Shown in pieces: positions 19,494 through 28,343 of a stretch of DNA of 57,945 nucleotides; position 1 is the first letter of the stretch; each line of letters opens with the position of its first letter. Source of the stretch: Halothiobacillus sp. 35-54-62 (GTDB lineage Bacteria; Pseudomonadota; Gammaproteobacteria; Halothiobacillales; Halothiobacillaceae); contig NCFS01000004.1 in NCBI GenBank assembly GCA_002281295.1, forward strand, positions 1-57,945, written 5' to 3'. Under the pieces are notes generated by a model that worked only from the letters and a program-made list of their open reading frames with translations, had not been told where the DNA came from and made no database searches. A program made the translations under genes and the position numbers.

Positions 19494-21431
19494 ATGTTGA
19501 TGGATCTGCGCGAACGCATACGGGGCTGGGTCGCCTATGCAATTATTGGCTTAATCAGCGTGCCCTTCGTGCTGTGGGGCGTTGGTGAATATTTTACGGG
19601 CGGCAAAAATAAGCCGGTCGCAGAAGTTGATGGTTTACCCATATCTCAGCAAGCCTACGAGCAGGCGGTCAGCCAACAGCGCCAGGCCATTATTCAAAAG
19701 TTAGGCGGCAGTGTGTCGGCAGAACTATTGCACAGTTTAAATTTGAATCAGCAAGTGCTCGATCAAATGATTAACGAGCGGGTGCTGAGTGTCTTTGTGC
19801 AGCGTGCAGGTTTTAGAACACCCGATAGCGTGGTGGCCGATTTGATTCGCTCGGAGCCTGAATTTAAAACCAACGGCGCGTTCGATATTAAAAAATATGA
19901 AGCCTTTGTGGCCGGGCAAAATATGACGGTGCCTGCCTTCGAGGCACGGCTCAAACACGATATGGTGATGCAAACGCTGGAAAACACGATTCGTGAAAGC
20001 ACCATTGTTACCCCTCAAGAAATTGATCAGTTGGTTCGCCTGCGCGATCAAAGCCGCGAGGTGGGCGTTATTACCCTCGATCGAGCCCGCGTAGCACAAC
20101 AGGTTGCCGCACCCACGGCGGCCGAAATAGACGCTTATTACACGGCGCATAAGGCCGAGTTTGTGCGCCCTGAACGCGTCAAGCTCAGTTATATCGAGCT
20201 ATCGCCCCAAACTTTGGCACCCGCCATTCACATAACCGATGCCCAAGTGCAAGCCGCATACGCCGCGTATGAGCAAAAACAGCAGGCTGACATCACCCGC
20301 ACGGTGCGGCATATTTTAATTGCGCTGCCCAAAGACGCCGATGCGGTGGCTATTGAAGCGGCCAAAAACAAACTTCTCGCCGCGCGCGCCGCTATTTTGA
20401 GTGGCAAAATTAGCTTTGCCGATGAAGCGCGTGCCTTATCGGATGATCCCGGCTCCAAAGATAAAGGCGGCGATTTGGGCATTGTTTCACCCGGCGAAAT
20501 GGTTAAACCCTTTGAAGAAGCGATGGATCAACTCAAAGTGGGTGAGTTAAGCGAGCCTGTGCGGAGCGCCTACGGTTGGCACTTAATTGAAGTCACCAAA
20601 GAATCGCATCCGGCCATTCAACCGCTGGCTGACCTACGTGATCAATTAACGGCGACACTGCGCGAGCAGCAAGTCGAAAAAATCTATTACAACGAAGGGG
20701 AGAAATTATCGAACGATGTGTATGAACACCCCGACAGCCTGATTCCCTCTGCCGAAGCCTTGGGGCTTAGCGTGCAAACATCCGATTGGATGACTCGGGA
20801 TAGCGGCACTGGCATCGGTGACAATGAGAAAGTGCGCAAAGCAGCCTTTTCAAAAGAAGTGCTGGAACAAAAGCTCAACAGCAGCCTAATTGAGTTGAGC
20901 GCTAACGATTCGGTGGTTATTCGGGTGCATGAACACCAGCCGGCCACCCCATTGAGCTTGGCCGAGGTGACGGCTCAAATTACGACCACGCTCACCAATC
21001 AAGCCATTTCCCAAGCCCTGACCGCTGAGGCCAGTAAAATTCGGGGTGCGATTGATACAGGCGCAGAGCCGCAGCAGGCGGCCACCGCTGCCGGTGCCGT
21101 TTGGCAGGCGCCCTTATCGGCTCAACGCAGTGCGCCGCAACCTAGCCTTCCGGCCGATGTGTTAGCGGCGGCATTTGCTGTGCCGCCGGTGGCTGCGGGT
21201 AAGTTGGCCACTGCCGCCTTACCCTTAGGTGATGGCAACGAGGCGGTGGTGGTTGTGACCTCAATCACCGACGGAGATCCTGCCAAAATCAGCGCCGAGG
21301 ATAAGCAAAAGTTATCGTCACAGATTGAGCAAGCGGACGCCCAACAAGCCCTAGGTGCTTTGCTGCAAACCTTACGGTCGCAAGCCAAAATTACCATTAA
21401 TCACGAAGCGGAAAAATCAGCCACGCCGTAA
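19494..21431 (+). CDS. ppiD: PpiD-type periplasmic folding factor (SurA/PpiC family)
   Basis: Membrane-anchored periplasmic chaperone found near the SecYEG exit. One N-terminal membrane span (WVAYAIIGLISVPFVLWGVG, about residues 12-32) is followed by a SurA-type chaperone N-domain. A parvulin domain follows, with TVRHILIALP, LSDDPGSKDKGGDLG and SAYGWHLIEV (about residues 255-370), and then a second folded half. I start at the ATG at 19494, where AAGGTG stands seven bases upstream, giving 645 residues. A start 42 bases earlier would put extra residues before the anchor. It is adjacent to hupB, as usual. Confidence 0.93.
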   Translation: MLMDLRERIRGWVAYAIIGLISVPFVLWGVGEYFTGGKNKPVAEVDGLPISQQAYEQAVSQQRQAIIQKLGGSVSAELLHSLNLNQQVLDQMINERVLSVFVQRAGFRTPDSVVADLIRSEPEFKTNGAFDIKKYEAFVAGQNMTVPAFEARLKHDMVMQTLENTIRESTIVTPQEIDQLVRLRDQSREVGVITLDRARVAQQVAAPTAAEIDAYYTAHKAEFVRPERVKLSYIELSPQTLAPAIHITDAQVQAAYAAYEQKQQADITRTVRHILIALPKDADAVAIEAAKNKLLAARAAILSGKISFADEARALSDDPGSKDKGGDLGIVSPGEMVKPFEEAMDQLKVGELSEPVRSAYGWHLIEVTKESHPAIQPLADLRDQLTATLREQQVEKIYYNEGEKLSNDVYEHPDSLIPSAEALGLSVQTSDWMTRDSGTGIGDNEKVRKAAFSKEVLEQKLNSSLIELSANDSVVIRVHEHQPATPLSLAEVTAQITTTLTNQAISQALTAEASKIRGAIDTGAEPQQAATAAGAVWQAPLSAQRSAPQPSLPADVLAAAFAVPPVAAGKLATAALPLGDGNEAVVVVTSITDGDPAKISAEDKQKLSSQIEQADAQQALGALLQTLRSQAKITINHEAEKSATP

Positions 21432-21479
21432 GCACCTTGTGTGCGGCAAGCCCACCTTATTTATTGAGCGGTTTTTTGC

Positions 21480-22748
21480 ATGGCATTACATTGGCAAATT
21501 TTTATCGCGCTGGTGGCCGCCTTTGCCCTGGGGGCGGGGCTGGGGCCTGAATTTGCAGGCATCCCCTTATTGGCGCTGTATGAGTTTGTCGGTGGCTTGT
21601 TTCTTGATGCGTTAAAAATGCTGATTGTGCCGCTGGTTATGGCGTCCATTATTAGCGGCATGGCAAACCTAGGGCAGGGTGCGCGGGTGGGGCGTATTGC
21701 CGGGCGCACGGCGAGCTATTTTTTGGTTTCTACGGGGCTGGCTGTGGCAACGGCCCTGATTTTAATGAACCTGCTGCACCCAGGTATAACCACAGGCCAG
21801 CCCTTGAGCCAACAAATGGCCTTGCCCGATTTAGGTGCGGGGCTGAATGCCAAGTTTGCGCAGCATCAACTCAGCGATTTTTTGCAAACGATCCGAGATT
21901 TAATTCCCGCCAATGTGATTGCCGCCGCCGCCAATACGCAAATGCTGGGGCTTATTACGTTCTCATTGCTGTTTGGTTTTGCCCTTACCCGAGTGGCTGA
22001 CCCTGGGCGTGAAACGGTGGTGCGTTTTTGGGCGGGTGTGCAAGATGTCATGATTTTAATTACCCATTGGGTGATGCGCCTAGCACCGATCGGCGTGTTT
22101 GCCTTGGTGGCTGGGGTTATTGCAAAAACGGGGCTGGCGCTGATTGTGCCGATGCTGGGTTTTTTTCTGGTGGTAATTATAGGTTTGATTATTCACGCCA
22201 CCCTCAATCTCTCGGTGTTGTTATGGGCGGCGACCCGGCTCAATCCCCTCGCTATGATGCGGGCGGTGTGGCCGGCTTTGTTGGTGGCTTTTTCGACCAG
22301 TTCATCGGCCGGCACCTTGCCGGTGTCCTTAGATGTGGTGGAAAATCGGGCGCGGGTATCCAAACCCATTGCCTCTTTTGTGCTCCCGCTAGGCGCGACC
22401 GTTAATATGAATGGGACGGCCTTGTATGAATGCGCGGCGGTGCTGTTTATTGCCCAAGCTTATGGGGTGGATTTATCGCTGGGCACGCAATTGATGATTG
22501 TGGTGTTGGCCTTGCTCACGTCGATAGGGGTCGCGGCGGTGCCTTCGGCAAGTTTGGTGGCGATTGCGCTTATTTTGGGGGTGCTGGGCTTGCCCTTGGA
22601 GGCGATGGGCTTGCTTTTGATTGTCGATCGGCTGCTGGATATGTTCCGCACGGCCGTTAATGTGTATAGCGATACGGTGGCTGCGGTAATTGTGGCGCAT
22701 TTGGGCGGCGAGCGCGGCTTGCTTGAGCCTGCGCCCCCGCCGCCATAA
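21480..22748 (+). CDS. Dicarboxylate/amino acid:cation symporter (DAACS/SDF family)
   Basis: Sodium- or proton-driven uptake carrier of the GltP/DctA/GltPh fold, in the inner membrane. The 422 residues have about eight membrane spans and both re-entrant hairpins. HP1 carries the serine-rich STSSSAGTLPVSL. The NMNGTALYE motif in helix 7 corresponds to NMDGT, with N in place of D. HP2 carries AAVPSASLV. The arginine or aspartate that would separate glutamate from dicarboxylate or neutral substrates cannot be judged safely here. It follows ppiD by 48 bases and may share its transcript. Confidence 0.93.
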   Translation: MALHWQIFIALVAAFALGAGLGPEFAGIPLLALYEFVGGLFLDALKMLIVPLVMASIISGMANLGQGARVGRIAGRTASYFLVSTGLAVATALILMNLLHPGITTGQPLSQQMALPDLGAGLNAKFAQHQLSDFLQTIRDLIPANVIAAAANTQMLGLITFSLLFGFALTRVADPGRETVVRFWAGVQDVMILITHWVMRLAPIGVFALVAGVIAKTGLALIVPMLGFFLVVIIGLIIHATLNLSVLLWAATRLNPLAMMRAVWPALLVAFSTSSSAGTLPVSLDVVENRARVSKPIASFVLPLGATVNMNGTALYECAAVLFIAQAYGVDLSLGTQLMIVVLALLTSIGVAAVPSASLVAIALILGVLGLPLEAMGLLLIVDRLLDMFRTAVNVYSDTVAAVIVAHLGGERGLLEPAPPPP

Positions 22749-22770
22749 AAAACCCCGCCAAGCGGCGGGG
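22745..22770 (-). terminator. Terminator of fabI
   Basis: On the minus strand: CCCCGCC, loop GCTT, GGCGGGG, then six T's. The arms are 22753-22759 and 22764-22770. It lies about 50 bases after the fabI stop and directly beside the stop of the convergent symporter gene. Confidence 0.85.
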
Positions 22771-22820
22771 TACCTTGGGCAGCCCTTGGCAAGGGCTTTA
22801 CCGCAAACAGCGCGGCGGGG

Positions 22821-23609
22821 TTATTTGGGGCATTCCCCCATGCCGGTGATGAAATAGCCGCTATCGACATAAATATTTTCACCGGTAATGCCCGAGGCCA
22901 AATCTGAGCATAAAAAGGCAGCCGTATTGCCGACTTGCTCGATGCTCACATTGCGTTTTAAGGGCGAGTTGAGCGCGACATAATCTAAAAAGCCTTTAAA
23001 TTCACCGATGCCCGAGGCAGCCAAGGTTTTGATGGGGCCGGCTGAAATGGAGTTAACACGAATGCCGCGCCCGCCCAAAGAGCCCGCCAAGTAGCGCACA
23101 TTGGCCTCAAGTGCGGCTTTGGCAACGCCCATCACGTTATAGTTTGGCATCACGCGCTCGGCGCCTAGGTAGGATAAGGTCACGATTGCCCCTTCATTGC
23201 GCAGGCTGCTGCGGCCTGCCTTGGCGAGTGCGGCGAGCGAATAGGCGGATACATCATGCGCCACGCGAAACGCCTCGCGTGACATGCCATCTAAATAATC
23301 GCCGGCCAGCGCCTCGCGCGGGGCAAAGGCGATGGAGTGCACGAGAATATCGAAGCCTTCAGGCCAATGTTCGGCGAGCGCGGGGAACAACGCATCAATT
23401 TGCTCATCCGAGGTAGCATCGAGCGGTAAATAAATGTTTGAGCCTAATTCGGCGGTGGCCTTTTCAACTTTTTCTTTGAAGCGATCGTTCAAATAGGTGA
23501 ACGCAAGTTCCGCGCCCTCGCGGTGCATGGCCTCGGCAATCCCCGAAGCAATAGAACGATTATTGGCGATGCCGACGATTAAGGCGCGTTTGCCGCTTAA
23601 AAAACCCAT
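22821..23609 (-). CDS. fabI: Enoyl-[acyl-carrier-protein] reductase, NADH
   Basis: Performs the last reduction of each fatty-acid elongation round. It is a short-chain dehydrogenase fold with glycine-rich [13 protein letters not shown]. The FabI catalytic pattern is Y157 with K164 (YNVMGVAK), with Y147 just before it in the same spacing as E. coli Y146/Y156/K163. The C-terminal [17 protein letters not shown] and [15 protein letters not shown] are FabI hallmarks. 262 residues. GAGGAA is the ribosome site. FabI is the target of triclosan and isoniazid-type inhibitors. It diverges from yejA across only 70 bases. Confidence 0.97.
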   Translation of the reverse strand: MGFLSGKRALIVGIANNRSIASGIAEAMHREGAELAFTYLNDRFKEKVEKATAELGSNIYLPLDATSDEQIDALFPALAEHWPEGFDILVHSIAFAPREALAGDYLDGMSREAFRVAHDVSAYSLAALAKAGRSSLRNEGAIVTLSYLGAERVMPNYNVMGVAKAALEANVRYLAGSLGGRGIRVNSISAGPIKTLAASGIGEFKGFLDYVALNSPLKRNVSIEQVGNTAAFLCSDLASGITGENIYVDSGYFITGMGECPK

Positions 23610-23679
23610 ATGATATTCCTCACCGTTTTAGAAAATGGCCAACTCATTATGATGACCTCTGTGCGTAGTTTAATTTGAA

Positions 23680-25548
23680 ATGCCCCGCTTTTTGCAAAAA
23701 ACCCTGACAACCGACCGCAGGCGCCGGCAATTTTTGCAGCATCTGCTGGCCACCGGTGGGCTTGCGGCCAGCGCGTTGTTGTTGCCGCGTGTTGCAATCG
23801 CAGAGGGTTTTGCCCAAGCCTTGGGTTATTCCCCAAAATATCCGGCTGATTTTAAGGCATTTAATTATGTAAACCCCGATGCGCCCAAGGGCGGGCAGTT
23901 AGCACTCTCGGTATTTGGCAGTTTCGATTCGCTTAATCCCTTCGTATTGAAAGGGATGGCCGGCGCCGGCTTAAATGATTTATGTTTTGAAAGCTTAACC
24001 GCACGGGCCTGGGATGAACCCTTTTCCAGCTACGGTTTACTGGCAGATCGCGCCGATTTGGCCGCCGATGGGCAATCAATCACCTTCCGCATCAATGCCA
24101 AGGCGCGCTTTTATGATGGTAGCCCTGTCACGGCTGCCGATGTGTTGTTCAGCTTTACAACGCTTATGAGCCCGCAAGCCCATCCGCGTTATCGCATTTA
24201 CTGGGCCGATATTGCCGGAGCCGAATTAGTGGATGCCGCGCATATTCGCTTTAACTTTAAGCGGGTAAACCCTGAGCTGCATTTAATTATTGGCGAGTTG
24301 CCCGTGTTCTCGCAAAAAGCGGTTGCGGGGCGAGATTTTGCGAATTTGTCGCGTGATGCCTTTGTAACCAGCGGGCCTTATCGCGTGGCCAAGGCCGATT
24401 ACGGCAATACCTTAAGCTATGCGCGCCATGCCGATTACTGGGCGCGCGATTTAGATGTGCGGCGGGGGCAATTCAATTTTGATCGCGTTATTTTCAAATA
24501 CTACAAAGATGAAACGGTCTCGCTTGAAGCCTTCAAAGCGGGCGAATTTGATGTGTTCTACGAGACGAACTCCAAACGCTGGGCGCGCGACTACACCGGC
24601 GCCGCGTTTGCCGATGGGCGGATTATTCGGCGTGAAATAGCGCATCACAACAATGCCGGCATGCAAGGCTTTGGCATGAACACCCGTCGCGCCCTGTTTG
24701 CTGATGTGCGGGTGCGCCGCGCACTGGATTTGGCGCTGGATTTTGGCTGGTCCAACACCCACCTCTTTTATGGGCAATACACGCGCTGCGATAGCTATTT
24801 TAGTAACAGCGAACTGGCGTGCAGTGGCCTGCCGCAGGGTGCCGAGTTAGCCCTGCTTGAACCCTATCGCGCCCAATTGCCGCAGGCGCTATTCAGCCAG
24901 CCCTATCAAGTGCCGGTTGCGAATAATCCCGCCGAGCAGCGAGTAAATTTACTGGCCGCCCGTGATTTACTCAGTGAAGCGGGCTGGACGGTGCGCGATG
25001 GCGTGCTCAAAAATGCGCAAAATGCGCCCTTCGCGTTTGAGATTATGCTGGCACAACGCGGCTTTGAACGCATCGTGGCGCCTTATGTCTACAACCTCAA
25101 ACGACTCGGCATGGATGTAAGCTACCGCACCATTGATGTGTCCTTGTATCAGCGGCGGATGGATCATTTCGATTTCGATATGACCATCGTAGCCTATGGC
25201 GCCTCGCAATCGCCCGGCAACGAGCTGCGTGATCGGTTCAGCCGTGCGGCGGCCCAAACCGAAGGATCGAGCAATTACATGGGCGTGGATAGCCCCATCG
25301 TCGATGCCCTTATCGATCAGGTGATTTACGCTAAAAATCGCAGTGAGCTCATCACCGCCTGCCACGCACTCGATCGCGTTTTGTTGTGGGGCGAATATTT
25401 AGTGCCAAACTGGTACATTGGGGCGCATCGCATGGCATGGTGGAACCGTTTTGGCTTTCACGAACCCCTGCCGTTATATTTCGATGCCTTAACTTGGGTA
25501 ATGCAAACATGGTGGCAAACACATGAACATCCGCAAAAATTGGCTTAA
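23680..25548 (+). CDS. yejA: YejA-like periplasmic peptide-binding protein of an ABC importer
   Basis: Solute-binding protein of family 5 that captures peptides; YejABEF of E. coli imports microcin C and oligopeptides. The N-terminus has four arginines followed by QFLQHLL and a hydrophobic stretch ending VAIA, a Tat-type signal. The mature part shows the YejA-type AFNYVNPDAPKGGQL, NPFVLKG and the lobe-closing GVDSPIVDALIDQV region. The 622 residues are normal. The ATG at 23680 has only a weak ribosome site. The next gene begins inside the last 26 bases of this one, so the two are translationally linked. Confidence 0.9.
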   Translation: MPRFLQKTLTTDRRRRQFLQHLLATGGLAASALLLPRVAIAEGFAQALGYSPKYPADFKAFNYVNPDAPKGGQLALSVFGSFDSLNPFVLKGMAGAGLNDLCFESLTARAWDEPFSSYGLLADRADLAADGQSITFRINAKARFYDGSPVTAADVLFSFTTLMSPQAHPRYRIYWADIAGAELVDAAHIRFNFKRVNPELHLIIGELPVFSQKAVAGRDFANLSRDAFVTSGPYRVAKADYGNTLSYARHADYWARDLDVRRGQFNFDRVIFKYYKDETVSLEAFKAGEFDVFYETNSKRWARDYTGAAFADGRIIRREIAHHNNAGMQGFGMNTRRALFADVRVRRALDLALDFGWSNTHLFYGQYTRCDSYFSNSELACSGLPQGAELALLEPYRAQLPQALFSQPYQVPVANNPAEQRVNLLAARDLLSEAGWTVRDGVLKNAQNAPFAFEIMLAQRGFERIVAPYVYNLKRLGMDVSYRTIDVSLYQRRMDHFDFDMTIVAYGASQSPGNELRDRFSRAAAQTEGSSNYMGVDSPIVDALIDQVIYAKNRSELITACHALDRVLLWGEYLVPNWYIGAHRMAWWNRFGFHEPLPLYFDALTWVMQTWWQTHEHPQKLA

Positions 25549-26188
25549 ATGGCTGCTACCGAGCGTGGCTTTAGGGGCGTTGGCCGGCTGCGCCACCCCG
25601 CAATACGCCACCCAAACCACCTACCGCGCCCCGTTAAGCCTGCAAGGGCAGAGCTGCGTTGCCAATCAATGTCAGACAAACTTAGCGCAGTGCCAGGCCA
25701 CCTGCGCTGCAACCCGCGAATCGTGTGTGGCCCATATCGAACCTGCCGCCCAGCAAGCGTACAACGAAGCACAAATTCGCTTCGATGGGGCTTTGCGGCA
25801 GTATCAAACCGACCGGCAATTTTATGATCTCGATCGCGCCATGCGATTTAGCCTAATGCAACCCATTTTCGTCCCCGGACGCGGTTGGGTTTATGCGCCG
25901 GGTTACTGGGGCTATAGCGGCGGCTTTGGCTACCCCTATGATTCGCCCCCTGAGCCGCCCATGCCGCCAAGCTTGAACGCGATTCGCCAGCACTTAATCA
26001 CCGAGCGCTGCGATAACGCGCCTTGCCCCTGCCAGCAAAATTACGAGCAATGCTACGTGGGCTGTGGCGGCGGGATTCAAAAATCGGTGGTGTGCATCGC
26101 CAATTGTAAAGATTCCGATCCCAAGCCCGCCCCACAAGCCCCCGAATTAGGCGTCCGGCAAACCGTAACGCCGTTGCCGCCCAATTAA
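25523..26188 (+). CDS. Cysteine-rich lipoprotein encoded inside the yej operon
   Basis: I do not recognise a named family. The N-terminus is a clear lipoprotein signal (KWLLPSVALGALAGC, lipid cysteine C23). The mature part has twelve further cysteines in two clusters that look like copies of one motif. The first is C45-x4-C50-x6-C57-x3-C61-x6-C68. The second is C163-x4-C168-x-C170-x6-C177-x3-C181, then C191 and C195. Between them lies a helical Gln/Arg-rich piece and an aromatic Gly/Pro-rich segment (WVYAPGYWGYSGGFGYPYD). A disulfide-bonded envelope protein is the likely result. Its start overlaps yejA by 26 bases and yejB follows after 14 bases, so it is co-expressed with the importer. A role in substrate capture or outer-membrane docking is inference only. 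Confidence 0.85.
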   Translation: MNIRKNWLKWLLPSVALGALAGCATPQYATQTTYRAPLSLQGQSCVANQCQTNLAQCQATCAATRESCVAHIEPAAQQAYNEAQIRFDGALRQYQTDRQFYDLDRAMRFSLMQPIFVPGRGWVYAPGYWGYSGGFGYPYDSPPEPPMPPSLNAIRQHLITERCDNAPCPCQQNYEQCYVGCGGGIQKSVVCIANCKDSDPKPAPQAPELGVRQTVTPLPPN

Positions 26189-26202
26189 CCCTTTGGCGTT
26201 GA

Positions 26203-27267
26203 ATGCTTTCTTATCTCATTAAACGCATCGCCTTAATGATCCCGACCTTGTTCGGGATTTTGGCCATTTCATTTTTGGTGATTCAATTTGTGCCCGGTGG
26301 GCCGGTTGAGCAGTTAGTCGCGCAATTAAAAGGGGGCGCGAATGGCGCCGCTGGGGCGGAGTCTGGCGGGGCGCTTTCCGGTGGGCTGTATCGCGGCGAT
26401 CATGGGTTAGATGCCAAGCAACTAGCGCAAATTAAAGCGTATTACGGGTTTGATAAACCCGCGTGGCAGCGGTTTGGCGAGATGGTGGGCAATTACCTGA
26501 GCTTTAATTTAGGCCAATCGTATTTTTATCAGCGCTCGGTCACCGAGTTGATTTTAGAGAAATTGCCGGTGTCGATCAGCATTGGTTTGTGGACATTTTT
26601 CTTAACCTATTTGGTGTCGATTCCGCTCGGGATTGCCAAGGCCGTGCGCGATGGCACGCGCTTTGATGCGGTTACCAGCACCCTTATTTTGGTGGGCTAT
26701 GCCATTCCGAGCTTTGTGCTGGGCATTGTGCTTATCGTTTTGTTCGGTGGGGGCAGTTTTTGGCAGTGGTTTCCGCTGCGCGGGCTCACTTCCGATAATT
26801 TCGCCCAGCTGTCATTGTTTGGAAAAGTGGCCGATTACTTATGGCATTTGGTGCTGCCCGTTACCGCGATGGTGGTGGGCAATTTTGCCGTGATGACGAT
26901 GCTCACCAAGAACAGCTTTTTAGAAGAAATTCGCAAGCAATATGTGCTCACGGCGCGCGCCAAGGGGTTATCTGAGCGGCGGATTTTATACCGCCATGTG
27001 TTTCGTAATGCCTTGATTCCAATTGTGACGGGCTTTCCGGCGGCCTTTTTGGGCGCATTTTTTACGGGCAGTTTATTAATCGAAACCATTTTCTCACTCG
27101 ATGGTTTGGGGCTTTTATCGTACAACGCGGTCATCCAGCGCGATTATCCGGTGGTATTGGGCACGCTGTATGTGTTCACCCTGATTGGTTTGGTCGGCAA
27201 GTTGTTATCTGATTTAGCTTATGTGTGGGTTGATCCGCGCATTAATTTTTCGGCGGTTAATGCGTAA
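26203..27267 (+). CDS. yejB: YejB-like ABC importer permease
   Basis: Inner-membrane permease of the peptide/nickel type (binding-protein-dependent transport family 1). It begins with the typical DppB-like N-terminus (YLIKRIALMIPTLFGILAISF). A periplasmic loop GLDAKQLAQIKAYYGFDKPAW follows, then six spans with the ATPase-contacting EAA-type segment around RAKGLSERRILYRHVFRNALIP. 354 residues, near E. coli YejB (364). A glycine/alanine-rich run around residues 45-60 is specific to this copy. It overlaps yejE as TAATG. Confidence 0.94.
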   Translation: MLSYLIKRIALMIPTLFGILAISFLVIQFVPGGPVEQLVAQLKGGANGAAGAESGGALSGGLYRGDHGLDAKQLAQIKAYYGFDKPAWQRFGEMVGNYLSFNLGQSYFYQRSVTELILEKLPVSISIGLWTFFLTYLVSIPLGIAKAVRDGTRFDAVTSTLILVGYAIPSFVLGIVLIVLFGGGSFWQWFPLRGLTSDNFAQLSLFGKVADYLWHLVLPVTAMVVGNFAVMTMLTKNSFLEEIRKQYVLTARAKGLSERRILYRHVFRNALIPIVTGFPAAFLGAFFTGSLLIETIFSLDGLGLLSYNAVIQRDYPVVLGTLYVFTLIGLVGKLLSDLAYVWVDPRINFSAVNA

Positions 27268-28301
27268 TGGCGCTGTCGTCTGTTTTAACGCAAAGCCCGG
27301 GGCGGCGAATGTGGGCGCGGTTTGTCGGCCATCGGCGCGGTTATTTTAGTTTATGGATTTTTGGTGTGCTGTTTGTGGTGTCGATGGGGGCAGAACTGCT
27401 CGCCAATAATCGCCCTTTGCTCGTGCATTATGCGCAGCATTGGTATTTTCCGCTGTGGCAAAATTATCCCGAAACCGCCTTCGGCGGCGATTTTGCGACC
27501 AACGCCGATTACACCGACCCGTATGTAATCGCCAAAATCCGCGAACACGGCTGGTTGCTTCGCGCGCCGATCCCGTTCTCGTTCGATACGATTGATTATT
27601 ACAACCCCGCACCAAACCCTGCCGCACCCAGCGCGCGCCATTGGCTGGGCACCGATGATCGCGGGCGCGATGTGGCCGCACGGCTCATTTATGGCTTTCG
27701 ATTATCGGTATTGTTCGGCTTTGCGCTCACCGCCATTGGCCTTGTGATTGGCCTGCTGGCGGGCGCAATTCAGGGGTATTTTGGCGGCAAAGTCGATTTG
27801 TTTTTTCAGCGATTCATTGAAGTGTGGGGCTCGTTGCCCGAGCTGTATTTGCTGATTATTTTTGCCTCGATTTTCCAGCCATCGGTGGGGTTGCTGCTTA
27901 TTTTACTGTCGTTATTTGGCTGGATTGGGTTATCAGATTACGTGCGCGCCGAGTTTTTGAAAGGCCGCAATTTAGAATATGTGCGCGCCGCCCGCGCCTT
28001 GGGTGTTTCTAACCCGCGCATTATGTGGCGGCACTTGCTGCCTAATGCCATGACCCCAGTCATCACCTTTTTGCCGTTTCGGGTGTCGGGCTCTATTTTG
28101 GCGCTCACCAGCCTTGATTTTTTAGGTTTGGGCGTGCCGCCCTCCACCCCTTCCTTGGGCGAGTTGCTGGCACAAGGCAAAAATAATATTGATGCGTGGT
28201 GGTTATCGCTTTCCACGTTTGCGGTGTTGGTGGGCACCTTAATGCTGTTGATTTTTATCGGTGAAGCCTTGCGCGCCGCGTTGGATACCCGCAAAATTTA
28301 G
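27267..28301 (+). CDS. yejE: YejE-like ABC importer permease
   Basis: Second permease of the importer, DppC/OppC class. It has a long N-terminal periplasmic part with the family signature HWLGTDDRGRDVAARLIYGFR. The EAA-type loop is RAARALGVSNPRIMWRHLLPNAMTP. 344 residues, the same size as E. coli YejE. The operon should continue with the two-domain ATPase YejF, but the next gene (28344) is a DUF2339 protein. The ATPase must therefore be encoded elsewhere, or shared with another importer. Confidence 0.94.
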   Translation: MALSSVLTQSPGRRMWARFVGHRRGYFSLWIFGVLFVVSMGAELLANNRPLLVHYAQHWYFPLWQNYPETAFGGDFATNADYTDPYVIAKIREHGWLLRAPIPFSFDTIDYYNPAPNPAAPSARHWLGTDDRGRDVAARLIYGFRLSVLFGFALTAIGLVIGLLAGAIQGYFGGKVDLFFQRFIEVWGSLPELYLLIIFASIFQPSVGLLLILLSLFGWIGLSDYVRAEFLKGRNLEYVRAARALGVSNPRIMWRHLLPNAMTPVITFLPFRVSGSILALTSLDFLGLGVPPSTPSLGELLAQGKNNIDAWWLSLSTFAVLVGTLMLLIFIGEALRAALDTRKI

Positions 28302-28343
28302 CTGTAACTAACTGAATCAAAATTAAATTTTAAGGAAAGCCGC

